From Cupriavidus pampae (GTDB lineage Bacteria > Pseudomonadota > Gammaproteobacteria > Burkholderiales > Burkholderiaceae): a stretch of 64,000 nucleotides of DNA. Below, piece by piece: positions 53,332 through 61,899 of the stretch (the first letter of the stretch is position 1; the number at the start of each line of letters is the position of its first letter). Where the stretch lies: NCBI RefSeq assembly GCF_914271485.1, contig NZ_CAJZAG010000002.1, forward strand, positions 186,001-250,000. Reading direction: 5' to 3'. Both the position numbers and the translations under genes were made by a program. The notes under the pieces are model-generated. The model was not told the origin of the DNA. It searched no databases and was given only the letters and a program-made list of their open reading frames with translations.

Positions 53332-54855
53332 GTGACCCAAACCCCCGTCATCCGCCTGCATGCCAACGACAATGTGTTGATCGCCCGCGGCGACCTGACG
53401 CTGGGCCAGCACCTCGATACCCTTGGCGTGCGCATGCGGGCCCAGGTGCCGGCCGGCCACAAGATTGCCGCGCGGGCGATTGCACGCGGCGAGCAGGTGC
53501 GCAAGTACGACACCGTGATCGGCGTGGCGGATCGCGACATCGCGCCGGGCGACCATGTGCATAGCCACAACCTGCGGCTGGTGGACTTCTATCGCGATCC
53601 GGCCTTTTGCGCGGACGTGCGGCCGATCGACTACGTGCCCGAATCCGAGCGCGCCACGTTTCTCGGCTATGTACGCCCCGATGGCCGCGTGGGCACGCGC
53701 AACTTTATCGGCATCCTCGCGTCGGTCAATTGCTCGGCCACCGTGATCAAGCATATCGCCGCGCACTTCACGCGAGAGCGGCTGGCCGCGTATCCCAATG
53801 TCGATGGCGTGGTCGCTTTTGCGCAGAGCAGTGGCTGCGGCATGTCGTCGCCGAGCGAGCATTTCGATCTGCTGCGCCGCACGATCGCCGGCTATGCGCG
53901 ACATGCCAACCTCGCTGGCGTGCTGATCGTCGGCCTCGGCTGCGAGCGTAATCAGGTGAACACGCTCGTGGAATCGCAGGGCCTTGCGCCCGGCGAGCAA
54001 CTCCATACGCTGGTGATGCAGGACACCGGCGGCACGCGCGCGACGATCGAAGCGGGTATCCGCGCGATCGAGTCGATGCTGCCGCAGGCCAATGCCTGCA
54101 CGCGGCAGCGGGTCAGCGCGAGCCATCTCAAGATCGGGCTCGAATGCGGCGGCTCCGATGGATTCTCGGGCATCACGGCCAATCCGGCGCTCGGCGCGGC
54201 CATGGATATCCTTGTGCGCCATGGCGGCACCGCGATCCTCTCCGAAACGCCCGAGATCCACGGTGTGGAGTACATGCTGACACGCCGCGCGGTGACGCCC
54301 GAAGTCGGCCAGAAGCTGCTCGACCGCCTGGCCTGGTGGGAACGTTATACGGCCGGCCATAACGCTCAGTTCAACGGCGTGGTCGGCCACGGCAATCAAC
54401 AGGGTGGACTTGCCAATATCTTCGAGAAGTCGCTGGGTTCCGCGATGAAAGGCGGCACCACACCGTTGCAGGCCGTGTACGAATACGCCGAGCCAATCGA
54501 CAAGGCGGGCTTCGTATTCATGGATTCGCCGGGCTATGACCCCGTGGCCGCCACGGGTCAGATCGCCAGCGGCGCCAACCTGATCTGCTTCACCACGGGT
54601 CGTGGCTCGATGTTCGGCTCCAAGCCCGCGCCCACGATCAAGCTCGCCTCGAACACGCCGATGTTCCGCCGCCTCGAGGAAGACATGGACATCAACTGCG
54701 GCGTCGTGCTCGACGGCGAGTTGTCCGTGTCGCAACTGGGTGAACGGATCTTCGAACACATCCTGCGCGCCGCGTCGGGTGAGCCGACCAAGAGCGAACT
54801 GCTCGGACTCGGCGACCATGAATTCGTGCCCTGGCACGTGGGCATCGTGAGCTGA
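53332..54855 (+). CDS. UxaA-family aldarate/altronate dehydratase
   Basis: A 507-residue enzyme with an N-terminal SAF domain (residues about 10-90) and the UxaA/GarD C-terminal domain. Conserved cysteine segments are ILASVNCSATVIKHIA, AQSSGCGMSSPSEH, GLGCERNQV and LECGGSDGFSG, which hold the metal. Family members remove water from altronate, galactarate or sulfolactate. It starts at GTG 53332, 21 bases after the Bug gene. In this operon it should produce a keto-deoxy acid for the aldolase or semialdehyde dehydrogenase downstream. Confidence 0.9.
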   Translation: MTQTPVIRLHANDNVLIARGDLTLGQHLDTLGVRMRAQVPAGHKIAARAIARGEQVRKYDTVIGVADRDIAPGDHVHSHNLRLVDFYRDPAFCADVRPIDYVPESERATFLGYVRPDGRVGTRNFIGILASVNCSATVIKHIAAHFTRERLAAYPNVDGVVAFAQSSGCGMSSPSEHFDLLRRTIAGYARHANLAGVLIVGLGCERNQVNTLVESQGLAPGEQLHTLVMQDTGGTRATIEAGIRAIESMLPQANACTRQRVSASHLKIGLECGGSDGFSGITANPALGAAMDILVRHGGTAILSETPEIHGVEYMLTRRAVTPEVGQKLLDRLAWWERYTAGHNAQFNGVVGHGNQQGGLANIFEKSLGSAMKGGTTPLQAVYEYAEPIDKAGFVFMDSPGYDPVAATGQIASGANLICFTTGRGSMFGSKPAPTIKLASNTPMFRRLEEDMDINCGVVLDGELSVSQLGERIFEHILRAASGEPTKSELLGLGDHEFVPWHVGIVS

Positions 54856-54903
54856 TCTGCCGCATTGCCTGTCTTTCCCTCGTCGTCTTTCACGTACGCC
54901 CTC

Positions 54904-56421
54904 ATGCTGACTACCCTCACCCATCGCGACCTGCTGCGCCAGCAGAACTTCATCGACCAGCAATGGCGAGACAGCCGGCGAGACAGCCGGCGAGACAGCC
55001 GGCGAGACAGCGGGCGCGACAGCAACGCGCGCTTCGAGGTCACCGATCCATCCACTGGCAAGGTCATCGCACACGTGCCGGACAGCGATGCCGCCGACGC
55101 GCGCGACGCGACCGATGCCGCCGCGGCGGCGTTTCCTGAATGGAGCCGCCGCACCGCACGCGAGCGCGCGCAGTTGATCAAGCGCTGGCATGCGCTGATC
55201 CTCGCCCATGATCAGGACCTCGCGCGCATTATCTCGGCGGAGCAAGGCAAGCCGCTGTACGAGAGCCTCGGCGAGGTCCGCTATGGCGCGTCCTATGTGG
55301 AATGGTTTGCCGAGGAGGCCACGCGCATCTGCGGCGATGTGATCGCGGAAGCGGTGCCTGGTCGCAAGATGATCGTGCTGAAGGAGCCCGTGGGTGTGGT
55401 CGCGGCGATTACGCCGTGGAATTTCCCGCTGGCGATGATCGCGCGCAAGATTGCGCCGGCCCTCGCGGCAGGCTGCACCGTGGTGTGCAAGCCCGCGGAA
55501 GACACGCCGCTGACCGCGCTCGCGCTGGTCTATCTGGCCGAGCAGGCGGGCCTGCCGCCCGGCGTGCTCAATATCGTCACGGCCTCGCGCGCGCAGACAC
55601 CGGCCGTGGTCGATGCGTGGCTCGCGGACAGCCGCGTGCGCAAGATTACGTTTACGGGGTCCACGCCGGTAGGCAAGCACCTCGCGCGTGAATCGGCCGG
55701 CACGCTCAAGAAGCTGTCGCTCGAACTCGGCGGCAATGCGCCGTTTATCGTGTTCGACGATGCAGACCTCGACGCGGCCGTGGAGGGTCTGATGGCCGCC
55801 AAGTTCCGCAATGGCGGGCAGACCTGCGTGTGCCCGAATCGCGTATACGTGCAGGCGGGCGTGCATGACGTGTTCGTCGGCAAGCTGGCCAAGCGCGTGG
55901 CGGCGCTGCGCGTGGGTCCGGCCAGCGAGGAGACCTCGCAGATCGGCCCGATGATCAATGCGCGCGCCGTGGCCAAGATCGACCGCCACGTGCGCGATGC
56001 GCTGGAAAAAGGCGCGCACGTCGTGGTCGGCGGCGAGCGCGTGCGCACCGAGGACGGCCCGCACTACTATGCGCCTACCGTGCTCACGCGTGCCACGCCC
56101 GCGATGGCGCTGGCCGGTGAGGAAACCTTCGGCCCGGTGGCGCCGATCTTCTGTTTCAAGCACGAGGACGAGGTGATTCGCGATGCCAATGACACGCCGT
56201 TCGGCCTCGCCGCCTACTTCTACTCGAACGACGTACGTCGCATCTGGCGTGTGGCGCAGGCGCTGGAAACCGGTATCGTCGGTATCAACGAGGGCGCGCT
56301 CGCGTCTGAGGCGGCGCCGTTTGGCGGCGTGAAAGAATCCGGCTACGGCCGCGAGGGCTCGCGCCACGGGCTTGACGATTACATGCATACCAAGTATTTG
56401 TGCCAGGGGCAGTTGAACTGA
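54904..56421 (+). CDS. Aldehyde dehydrogenase, succinate/2-oxoglutarate semialdehyde type
   Basis: A 505-residue NAD(P)-dependent dehydrogenase. ATG 54904 (MLTTLTHRDL) is chosen as the usual GabD-like start. Catalytic Glu is in LSLELGGNAP and Cys in RNGGQTCVCPNRV; TFTGSTPVGKHL is the nucleotide loop. GabD-type enzymes oxidise succinate semialdehyde; sugar-acid operons use the close relative for 2-oxoglutarate semialdehyde. Near residue 22 there is a four-fold DSRR repeat encoded by 12-bp repeats, which is not part of the family fold. Confidence 0.92.
   Translation: MLTTLTHRDLLRQQNFIDQQWRDSRRDSRRDSRRDSGRDSNARFEVTDPSTGKVIAHVPDSDAADARDATDAAAAAFPEWSRRTARERAQLIKRWHALILAHDQDLARIISAEQGKPLYESLGEVRYGASYVEWFAEEATRICGDVIAEAVPGRKMIVLKEPVGVVAAITPWNFPLAMIARKIAPALAAGCTVVCKPAEDTPLTALALVYLAEQAGLPPGVLNIVTASRAQTPAVVDAWLADSRVRKITFTGSTPVGKHLARESAGTLKKLSLELGGNAPFIVFDDADLDAAVEGLMAAKFRNGGQTCVCPNRVYVQAGVHDVFVGKLAKRVAALRVGPASEETSQIGPMINARAVAKIDRHVRDALEKGAHVVVGGERVRTEDGPHYYAPTVLTRATPAMALAGEETFGPVAPIFCFKHEDEVIRDANDTPFGLAAYFYSNDVRRIWRVAQALETGIVGINEGALASEAAPFGGVKESGYGREGSRHGLDDYMHTKYLCQGQLN
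54966..55025. repeat. In-frame 12-bp tandem repeat in the aldehyde dehydrogenase gene
   Basis: Three perfect and one or two diverged copies of GCGAGACAGCCG (54966-55025) encode repeated Arg-Asp-Ser-Arg. The unit is a multiple of three, so copy-number change would keep the frame. Confidence 0.85.
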
Positions 56422-56481
56422 GCCCACACCAGAATCGCCTTAGACGACTCGCCAAAGACGACCCAGACATCAGGAGACCGC

Positions 56482-57285
56482 ATGCCCGCCCATAACCCGT
56501 TCAAGGCCGCGCTGGCCGCCAACCAACCGCAGATCGGACTGTGGATGTCCGCCGCCTCGCCCTATCTGGCCGAGGTCACCGCCACGGCCGGCTTCGACTG
56601 GTTGCTGGTGGACGGCGAGCACGCGCCCAACGACGTGCAATCGATCCTGCAGACGCTGCAGGTACTCGGCCCGTATCGGTCGCAGGCCGTGGTGCGAGCG
56701 GTGTCGGGTGAAACCGCGCTGATCAAGCAGTTGCTCGATATCGGCGCGCGTACGCTGCTGATTCCCATGGTCGATACCGCCGAGCAGGCCGCCGGGCTGG
56801 TCCGCGCGACCCGTTATCCGCCGTTTGGCGTTCGCGGCGTGGGCAGTGCCGTGGGACGCGTGTCGCAATGGTCGGCACGCAAGGACTACCTGGCCGTGGC
56901 CGACGACGAGGTCTGCCTGCTGGTGCAGGCTGAAACGGTCACCGCCATGCAGAACCTCGAAGCCATCTGCGCGGTCGATGGCGTGCATGGCGTGTTTATC
57001 GGCCCTGCCGACCTGGCGGCGTCGATGGGCCATCGCGGCAACCCGGGCCACCCGGAAGTGCAGGCGCAGATAGAATCCGCGATGCGCACGATCGTCGCGA
57101 GCGGCAAGGCGGCCGGCACGCTGACCTCCGACAACACGCTCGCGCGTCGTTATCTGGAACTGGGCTGCACGTTCGTGGCCACCGGCGTGGACGTACTGGT
57201 GTACGCCAACGCCGCGCGCCGGCTCGCCGCCGAGTTCCTGCCGGAACGCGCCGCCAATATTTCCGCGCCGGGCGCCGCCTATTAA
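56482..57285 (+). CDS. HpcH/HpaI-family aldolase
   Basis: A 267-residue class II aldolase with CAGGAGA before ATG 56482. Features are [33 protein letters not shown], the His/Glu metal region and [16 protein letters not shown] [15 protein letters not shown] near residue 175. Members cleave 2-keto-3-deoxy acids to pyruvate and an aldehyde (GarL, RhmA, HpaI). With the UxaA-family dehydratase upstream, 5-keto-4-deoxyglucarate or a similar compound is the probable substrate. Confidence 0.92.
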   Translation: MPAHNPFKAALAANQPQIGLWMSAASPYLAEVTATAGFDWLLVDGEHAPNDVQSILQTLQVLGPYRSQAVVRAVSGETALIKQLLDIGARTLLIPMVDTAEQAAGLVRATRYPPFGVRGVGSAVGRVSQWSARKDYLAVADDEVCLLVQAETVTAMQNLEAICAVDGVHGVFIGPADLAASMGHRGNPGHPEVQAQIESAMRTIVASGKAAGTLTSDNTLARRYLELGCTFVATGVDVLVYANAARRLAAEFLPERAANISAPGAAY

Positions 57286-57332
57286 TTGCGTCACCCAAGC
57301 GCATCACCGATGCGCTACAACATCGAGCCACG

Positions 57333-58793
57333 ATGACCGTTACCCCCACTCCCGCCACCCTGCTTTCCGCGATGCAGGACATCGTCGGCGCCGGCAACTG
57401 CCTGACCGCCGATGCCGACACCGAGTCCTACGTCACGGACTACCGCCGTCTTTACAAGGGCAAAGCGCCGGTAGTGGTGACGCCCACGACGACCGAACAG
57501 GTCAGCCGCGTCATGGCCTGGTGCCACGCCAACGACGTGCCCGTAGTGCCGCAGGGCGGCAACACGTCGCTGATGGGGGGCGCGGTGCCTGACGATAGCG
57601 GCACCGCGGTGGTCATCAGCCTCAAGAAGATGCACCGCGTCCTGGCGATCGACACGGTCAACGACACCATGACGGTGGAAGCCGGCGTCACGCTGTCCGC
57701 CGCACGCGCCGCCGCCGACGAGGCGCGGCGTCTGTTCCCGTTGCGCATCGGCTCGGAAGGTTCCTGCCAGATCGGTGGCAATCTGTCGACCAACGCCGGC
57801 GGTACGGCGGTCCTGCGCTACGGCAATATGCGCGACCTGGTGCTCGGCATCGAGGTGGTGCTGCCCGATGGCCGCGTGTTTTCATCGCTGAAAGGTCTGC
57901 GCAAGGACAACACCGGCTATGACCTCAAGCACCTGTTTATCGGTGCCGAAGGCACGCTCGGCATCATCACGGGCGCGGTGCTCAAGCTGATGCCGCAGCC
58001 GCGCTCGACCGCGGTGGCCTTTGTGGCGGTACAGAGCCCCGCCGCCGCGGTGGAGCTGCTCGGCCGCGCGCGGGCGCTGTCGGGCGGCGCGATCACCGCG
58101 TTCGAACTGATTTCGTCACCGGCGCTCGAACTGGTGCTCGAGTACCTCGGCAATATCCCCTCGCCACTCGAAAGCCGACACGACTGGATGGTGCTGATCG
58201 AGCTGACCTCGGGCATTGATGAGGAGACGCTCAATGGCACGCTGATGGAGATCCTCGAAGCGGGCCTCGAAGGCGGCCTCGTGGTCGATGCCGCGGTGGC
58301 CTCCAGCCTTGCCGACGTGCAGCAGTTCTGGCGCATCCGCGAAGAGATTTCCGACGCGCAGACGCGTACCGGCGGCAGCATCAAATGCGATATCTCGGTG
58401 CCGGTATCGCGCATCGCCCAGTTCACCGAGAACGCCTCGGCCAAGGTGCTGGCGCTCGAGCCGGCAACCCGCATGGTGATCTACGGCCATATGGGCGACG
58501 GCAACGTCCACTTCAACCCACTGCGCCCGCGCGAGCGCGATGCCAAATCGTTCCTCGCGCAGTGGTACAAGCCCGTGTCCGACCTCGTGGACGGTCTGGC
58601 CCATGCCGAGAACGGTTCGATTTCGGCCGAGCACGGCGTCGGCGTGGCCAAGCGCGACGACCTGCTGCAATACAAGTCGTCGGTGGAGCTGGAGCTGATG
58701 TGGCAGGTCAAGCGCGCGCTGGACCCGAAGAACCTGCTCAATCCGGGGCGACTGCTGCCGGATATCGACGCCGCGGGCAAGTCAGGCGCCTAG
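57333..58793 (+). CDS. FAD-linked D-2-hydroxyacid oxidase/dehydrogenase (GlcD/DLD type)
   Basis: A 486-residue flavoprotein with a PCMH FAD domain (VVPQGGNTSLMGGAVPDDSG, GSEGSCQIGGNLSTNAGG, IGAEGTLGIITGAVLKLMP) and the C-terminal domain YGHMGDGNVHFN and SAEHGVGVAKRD. Members oxidise D-lactate, glycolate or D-2-hydroxyglutarate. Last gene of the sugar-acid operon; it may handle a hydroxy acid formed after the aldolase step. Confidence 0.92.
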   Translation: MTVTPTPATLLSAMQDIVGAGNCLTADADTESYVTDYRRLYKGKAPVVVTPTTTEQVSRVMAWCHANDVPVVPQGGNTSLMGGAVPDDSGTAVVISLKKMHRVLAIDTVNDTMTVEAGVTLSAARAAADEARRLFPLRIGSEGSCQIGGNLSTNAGGTAVLRYGNMRDLVLGIEVVLPDGRVFSSLKGLRKDNTGYDLKHLFIGAEGTLGIITGAVLKLMPQPRSTAVAFVAVQSPAAAVELLGRARALSGGAITAFELISSPALELVLEYLGNIPSPLESRHDWMVLIELTSGIDEETLNGTLMEILEAGLEGGLVVDAAVASSLADVQQFWRIREEISDAQTRTGGSIKCDISVPVSRIAQFTENASAKVLALEPATRMVIYGHMGDGNVHFNPLRPRERDAKSFLAQWYKPVSDLVDGLAHAENGSISAEHGVGVAKRDDLLQYKSSVELELMWQVKRALDPKNLLNPGRLLPDIDAAGKSGA

Positions 58794-58806
58794 CGCCCTG
58801 CCATCG

Positions 58807-59811
58807 TCATCGATCGAGGAAGTCCCGCAGGTGCCGCAGCAGCACCTCGGGCGCTTCCTCGGCAATGAAGTGCCCGCTGCCGTCGATACGATGCGTGACC
58901 GACCCGGGTGCCTTCACATCGAGCGCCGCTTTGAGCCGGGGAAACCCCGGCCCCCCCAAGCCGAGCACCGGTATCGTCAGCGGGGCATAGGTGCCATCAT
59001 CGGCAATGTCCTGGCCGAACGCCTGATACCAGCCATTACTGGCCCGGATGGCATCGCGACTCGCATACGCCGCCGCGTATACGGCACGATCCTTCGCATC
59101 GATGGCCCGCTCGTTCTTGAGCATGTAGTGGAAAAACCATTCCTGCTCGATGCCCGCCCGTCCTTCCAGCAGCTTTTCCGGGAGCCCCCTGACTTGATGG
59201 AAAGCGAACCACCACAGGTATGGGTGGTCCTCATCCAGCTTGTCGCCGAAGGTACCGGCCGCAGGCAACAATGGCAGTTTCAGATAGCCGTCGGACGGAT
59301 GGGCGACATCCAGCATGACCAGCTTGCGCACCAGCTCACGGTGATTGGCGGCAAGACTGAACGCAACCATCGCGCCGATATCGTGGCCCACGACATCGGC
59401 CTCGCGATATCCGAGTTGCGTGACAAGCGCTGCGATATCGCTCGCCATGGTCTTCTTGTCATATCCATCCGCCGGCTTCGCCGAGCCGCCCATGCCACGC
59501 AGGTCTACCGCCACCACGCGATGGCTGGCCGCCAGTTGCGGCATGATCCGATGATAGCTCCACCACGTCTCCGGCCAGCCCGGCAGCAGCACGAGCAGCG
59601 GCCCCGTGCCACCCGCGACGTAATGCAGCCGTATGCCATTGACGGTCGCGTATCTGCTCACGAAGCCCGGCAAGGTCCGCACCAGCGCGGGGTCGGACGT
59701 CGCCGCCGCGTGCCGGCTCCGTCCGTCGCTCACCTGCGCGGAAAGCGGCGGCGAGCACAGGCACGCCACTGCCGTCAGCATGGCGATGACAAATCTGGTT
59801 GGCAGGGTCAT
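58807..59811 (-). CDS. Exported alpha/beta hydrolase, epoxide hydrolase/dehalogenase type
   Basis: A 334-residue hydrolase with a Sec signal (FVIAMLTAVACLCSPPLSAQ). The nucleophile is Asp in VGHDIGAMVAF rather than Ser, as in epoxide hydrolases and haloalkane/haloacetate dehalogenases; the oxyanion segment is LLPGWPETWWSY and the His is in GSGHFIAEEAP. A periplasmic location is unusual for this group. It starts 3 bases after the second isochorismatase gene and is the last gene of that operon. Confidence 0.87.
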   Translation of the reverse strand: MTLPTRFVIAMLTAVACLCSPPLSAQVSDGRSRHAAATSDPALVRTLPGFVSRYATVNGIRLHYVAGGTGPLLVLLPGWPETWWSYHRIMPQLAASHRVVAVDLRGMGGSAKPADGYDKKTMASDIAALVTQLGYREADVVGHDIGAMVAFSLAANHRELVRKLVMLDVAHPSDGYLKLPLLPAAGTFGDKLDEDHPYLWWFAFHQVRGLPEKLLEGRAGIEQEWFFHYMLKNERAIDAKDRAVYAAAYASRDAIRASNGWYQAFGQDIADDGTYAPLTIPVLGLGGPGFPRLKAALDVKAPGSVTHRIDGSGHFIAEEAPEVLLRHLRDFLDR

Positions 59812-59814
59812 CGA

Positions 59815-60447
59815 TCAGCTGGCCGCCACCGGCAGACGACCGATCAATGCTTCGGTGTGCAAGATCGCATGAGCGTAAGCCGGGCCGTTGACCTTGAACG
59901 CCGCATGCATCCCTTCCGGGCTGAATGCGGCGGCCGCGTCCGGTACCAGCGTGACGTGATAGCCCAGCTCGACCGCAAAGCGCGCGGTGGACTCGATGCA
60001 GCTGTTCGCGATCACACCCACGAGAATGATCCTGCGGATGCCGCGCTGCTTCAGCAGGAAGTCGAGATCCGTATTGGCGAAGCCGCTTTGCGCCCAGTGC
60101 TCCTGCACCACGATGTCGCCTTCGGCCGGACCAAACTCCGGATTGAACTCGCCGCCCCACGAATCGCGCGCGAACGCTTGTCCCGGCACGCCCGCCAACT
60201 GAAACGGCGTCGCATGGCGCCATTGACTGAAGTCGCTCGGCACCGAGCGATGGTGCGGCAGGACGAAGATCTGAATACCCGCCGCGCGAATCGCGGGGAT
60301 CAGCTTGCGCAAATTGTCGAACATCCCCGACGCTGCAGCCGTCGGGCGAATCAGCTCATACAGTTTCCCCCCTTCGGTCATGAAGTCGTTGTACGGATCG
60401 ACCATCAACAGCGCGGTCTGGCTTGCGATATAGCTTTGATTGCTCAT
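59815..60447 (-). CDS. Isochorismatase-family hydrolase, paralogue B
   Basis: A 210-residue cysteine hydrolase close in sequence to its upstream neighbour. Asp is in LLMVDPYNDFM and Cys in VIANSCIESTARF. The position of the catalytic Lys is Gln here (VVQEHWAQSGFANTDL, against VVKEHW in paralogue A), so activity may be altered. The family hydrolyses isochorismate, nicotinamide, N-carbamoyl compounds or related amides. 15 bases after paralogue A; a clear tandem duplication. Confidence 0.88.
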   Translation of the reverse strand: MSNQSYIASQTALLMVDPYNDFMTEGGKLYELIRPTAAASGMFDNLRKLIPAIRAAGIQIFVLPHHRSVPSDFSQWRHATPFQLAGVPGQAFARDSWGGEFNPEFGPAEGDIVVQEHWAQSGFANTDLDFLLKQRGIRRIILVGVIANSCIESTARFAVELGYHVTLVPDAAAAFSPEGMHAAFKVNGPAYAHAILHTEALIGRLPVAAS

Positions 60448-60462
60448 TCTTGTTTCTCTCTG

Positions 60463-61086
60463 TCAGGCGGCAAGGCGCGCAAGAACTTCCGCGGTGGTCA
60501 GCACAGCATGCGCAAACATCGGTGCGTTGACGTCGTGCGACACGTGCATGGCTTCGGCCGAAAACGCCGACGTGGCATCGCGTACGAGCGTGACGTGGTA
60601 GCCAAGCTCCATGCCATAGCGCGCCGTTGATTCGATGCACGCGTTGGCGATCATGCCGACGCATACGATGTTGTCGACACCGTGCTGTTTCAGCAGTTCA
60701 TCGAGGTCGGTGTTGGCGAAGCCGCTGTAGAACCAGTGTTCCTTGACCACGACGTCGCCCTCTTTCGGCCCGAAAACCTCACTGAACTGCCCACCCCACG
60801 TGCCAGCCGCAAATGCCTGGATGCGGTGTGCGCTCGCGTGGCCCGGACTCACGTGATCCCATCCGGCGTAGTCGTCGGGATGAGCACGGTGATGCGGCAG
60901 GATGAACACGCGAATGCCCTTCGCACGCGCGTCATCGAGAAGCTGCTTGAGGTTGGCGAACATGTTGTTCGATTCCGCAACGTCCTTGATGGCGTCATAC
61001 AGCTTGCCGCCGGGCGTCATGAAATCGTTGTAGGGGTCGGTCAACAGGATCGCGGTCTTGTCCGCTGGATAGGAAGTCAATGTCAT
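60463..61086 (-). CDS. Isochorismatase-family hydrolase, paralogue A
   Basis: A 207-residue cysteine hydrolase with the full triad: Asp in AILLTDPYNDFM, Lys in VVVKEHWFYSGFANTDL and Cys in GMIANACIESTARYG. AAGG is 7 bases before ATG 61086. The start lies within the 3' end of the response-regulator gene (92-base overlap), and an operator-like palindrome lies 43 bases upstream. The substrate is not evident; the linked exported hydrolase and efflux pump suggest detoxification. Confidence 0.9.
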   Translation of the reverse strand: MTLTSYPADKTAILLTDPYNDFMTPGGKLYDAIKDVAESNNMFANLKQLLDDARAKGIRVFILPHHRAHPDDYAGWDHVSPGHASAHRIQAFAAGTWGGQFSEVFGPKEGDVVVKEHWFYSGFANTDLDELLKQHGVDNIVCVGMIANACIESTARYGMELGYHVTLVRDATSAFSAEAMHVSHDVNAPMFAHAVLTTAEVLARLAA

Positions 61087-61849
61087 CGGGCGCCTTGGTC
61101 GGGGTGATCGGATCGGTTCGGGAAGTATGCTTCAATATTTGAAGCGTGTCGAGATAGGGGCCCAGATGTGTGCGGCACAGCGATACAACGCCCAGCGTTT
61201 TTGCCTTCAGCACCAGATCGGCGAAGGTGCGACAGCCCATCTTCGTCATGACCGCCCTGCGATGGATCTTCACCGTGACGAGCGCGATACCGAGCGATTC
61301 GCCAACGCCCGCGTTCGGCATTCCGGCCACGACGAGAGCCATCACCTCTTTCTCGCGCGGAGAGAGGCGACCATATGCATGCCGCAACGCGTCAGACACG
61401 CGCGCGGTCTCACGGCGCGCTTCGTCGCGCGCAATCGCATCCGCCACGGCATCGAGCAACTGCTGGTCGCGAAATGGTTTCTCGAGAAAGTCCACTGCCC
61501 CGGCTTTCATCGCGCGTACCGACATGGCGATCGTCCCGCAAGCCGTCATGAAGACGAATGGAATCGACGCGTTCGATGCAAGCAACTCGTCATGGAATGC
61601 AAGGCCACACCGATCCTCCAGGCGCGCCTCGATCACGATGCAGGATGGACCGTCCTCGTTGTCCTGTTGCAGGCCTTTGGTTAGCAGCGCAGCGGCGCAA
61701 TCAAACGCCTCCACACGGTAGCCCACCGAACGCAGCAAATCGCGGACTGCTTGCCGGATGGCACCGTCTCCGTCCAACACATAGACCAATGGCACCACGA
61801 CCGGCGCGTCCGAAACTGATAAGCCTTCGTACTTCATTTTTTGAAGCAT
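60995..61849 (-). CDS. Atypical FixJ-type response regulator with Glu at the phosphorylation site
   Basis: A receiver plus LuxR-type helix-turn-helix protein of 284 residues; ATG 61837 (MKYEGLSV) is an alternative start. The receiver is degenerate: VYVLDGDGA keeps only part of the acidic pair and the phospho-acceptor position is Glu (CIVIEARLEDRCG instead of LDVR). Thr (FMTACGT) and Lys (EKPFRDQ) remain. Glu often mimics phosphorylation, so the protein may be always active or respond to something else. The DNA-binding part is LSPREKEVMALVVAGMPNAGVGESLGIALVTVKIH. An 80-residue tail overlaps the next gene. No kinase is adjacent. Divergent from the efflux genes, with palindromes around its start. 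Confidence 0.85.
   Translation of the reverse strand: MLQKMKYEGLSVSDAPVVVPLVYVLDGDGAIRQAVRDLLRSVGYRVEAFDCAAALLTKGLQQDNEDGPSCIVIEARLEDRCGLAFHDELLASNASIPFVFMTACGTIAMSVRAMKAGAVDFLEKPFRDQQLLDAVADAIARDEARRETARVSDALRHAYGRLSPREKEVMALVVAGMPNAGVGESLGIALVTVKIHRRAVMTKMGCRTFADLVLKAKTLGVVSLCRTHLGPYLDTLQILKHTSRTDPITPTKAPDDIDFLSSGQDRDPVDRPLQRFHDARRQAV
61129..61145. promoter_or_regulatory. GCTTCA-N5-TGAAGC palindrome upstream of isochorismatase A
   Basis: GCTTCA (61129-61134) and TGAAGC (61140-61145) flank ATATT. It lies within the tail of the response-regulator gene, 43 bases before the isochorismatase A start, and matches the two copies at 61831-61890. Confidence 0.6.
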
Positions 61850-61890
61850 ACCAGCTTTGATCGTGCTAGCATAGCTTCATATTTTGAAGC
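61831..61890. promoter_or_regulatory. Two CTTCA-N5-TGAAG palindromes in the divergent regulator/efflux promoter
   Basis: ACTTCA-TTTTT-TGAAGC (61831-61847) and GCTTCA-TATTT-TGAAGC (61874-61890) are 43 bases apart, centre to centre, between the response-regulator and MFS genes. The first overlaps the regulator's first codons, which fits autoregulation. Confidence 0.65.
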
Positions 61891-61899
61891 GAAAACAGG

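Noticed and set aside
54966..55025. 12-bp direct repeats considered as CRISPR-like
   Set aside because: There are no spacers; the units are contiguous and in frame in a coding region.
52228..56427. Very long minus-strand open frame of about 1400 codons
   Set aside because: It is opposite four clear plus-strand genes and has the His/Arg/Ala-rich composition of a GC-rich antisense shadow.
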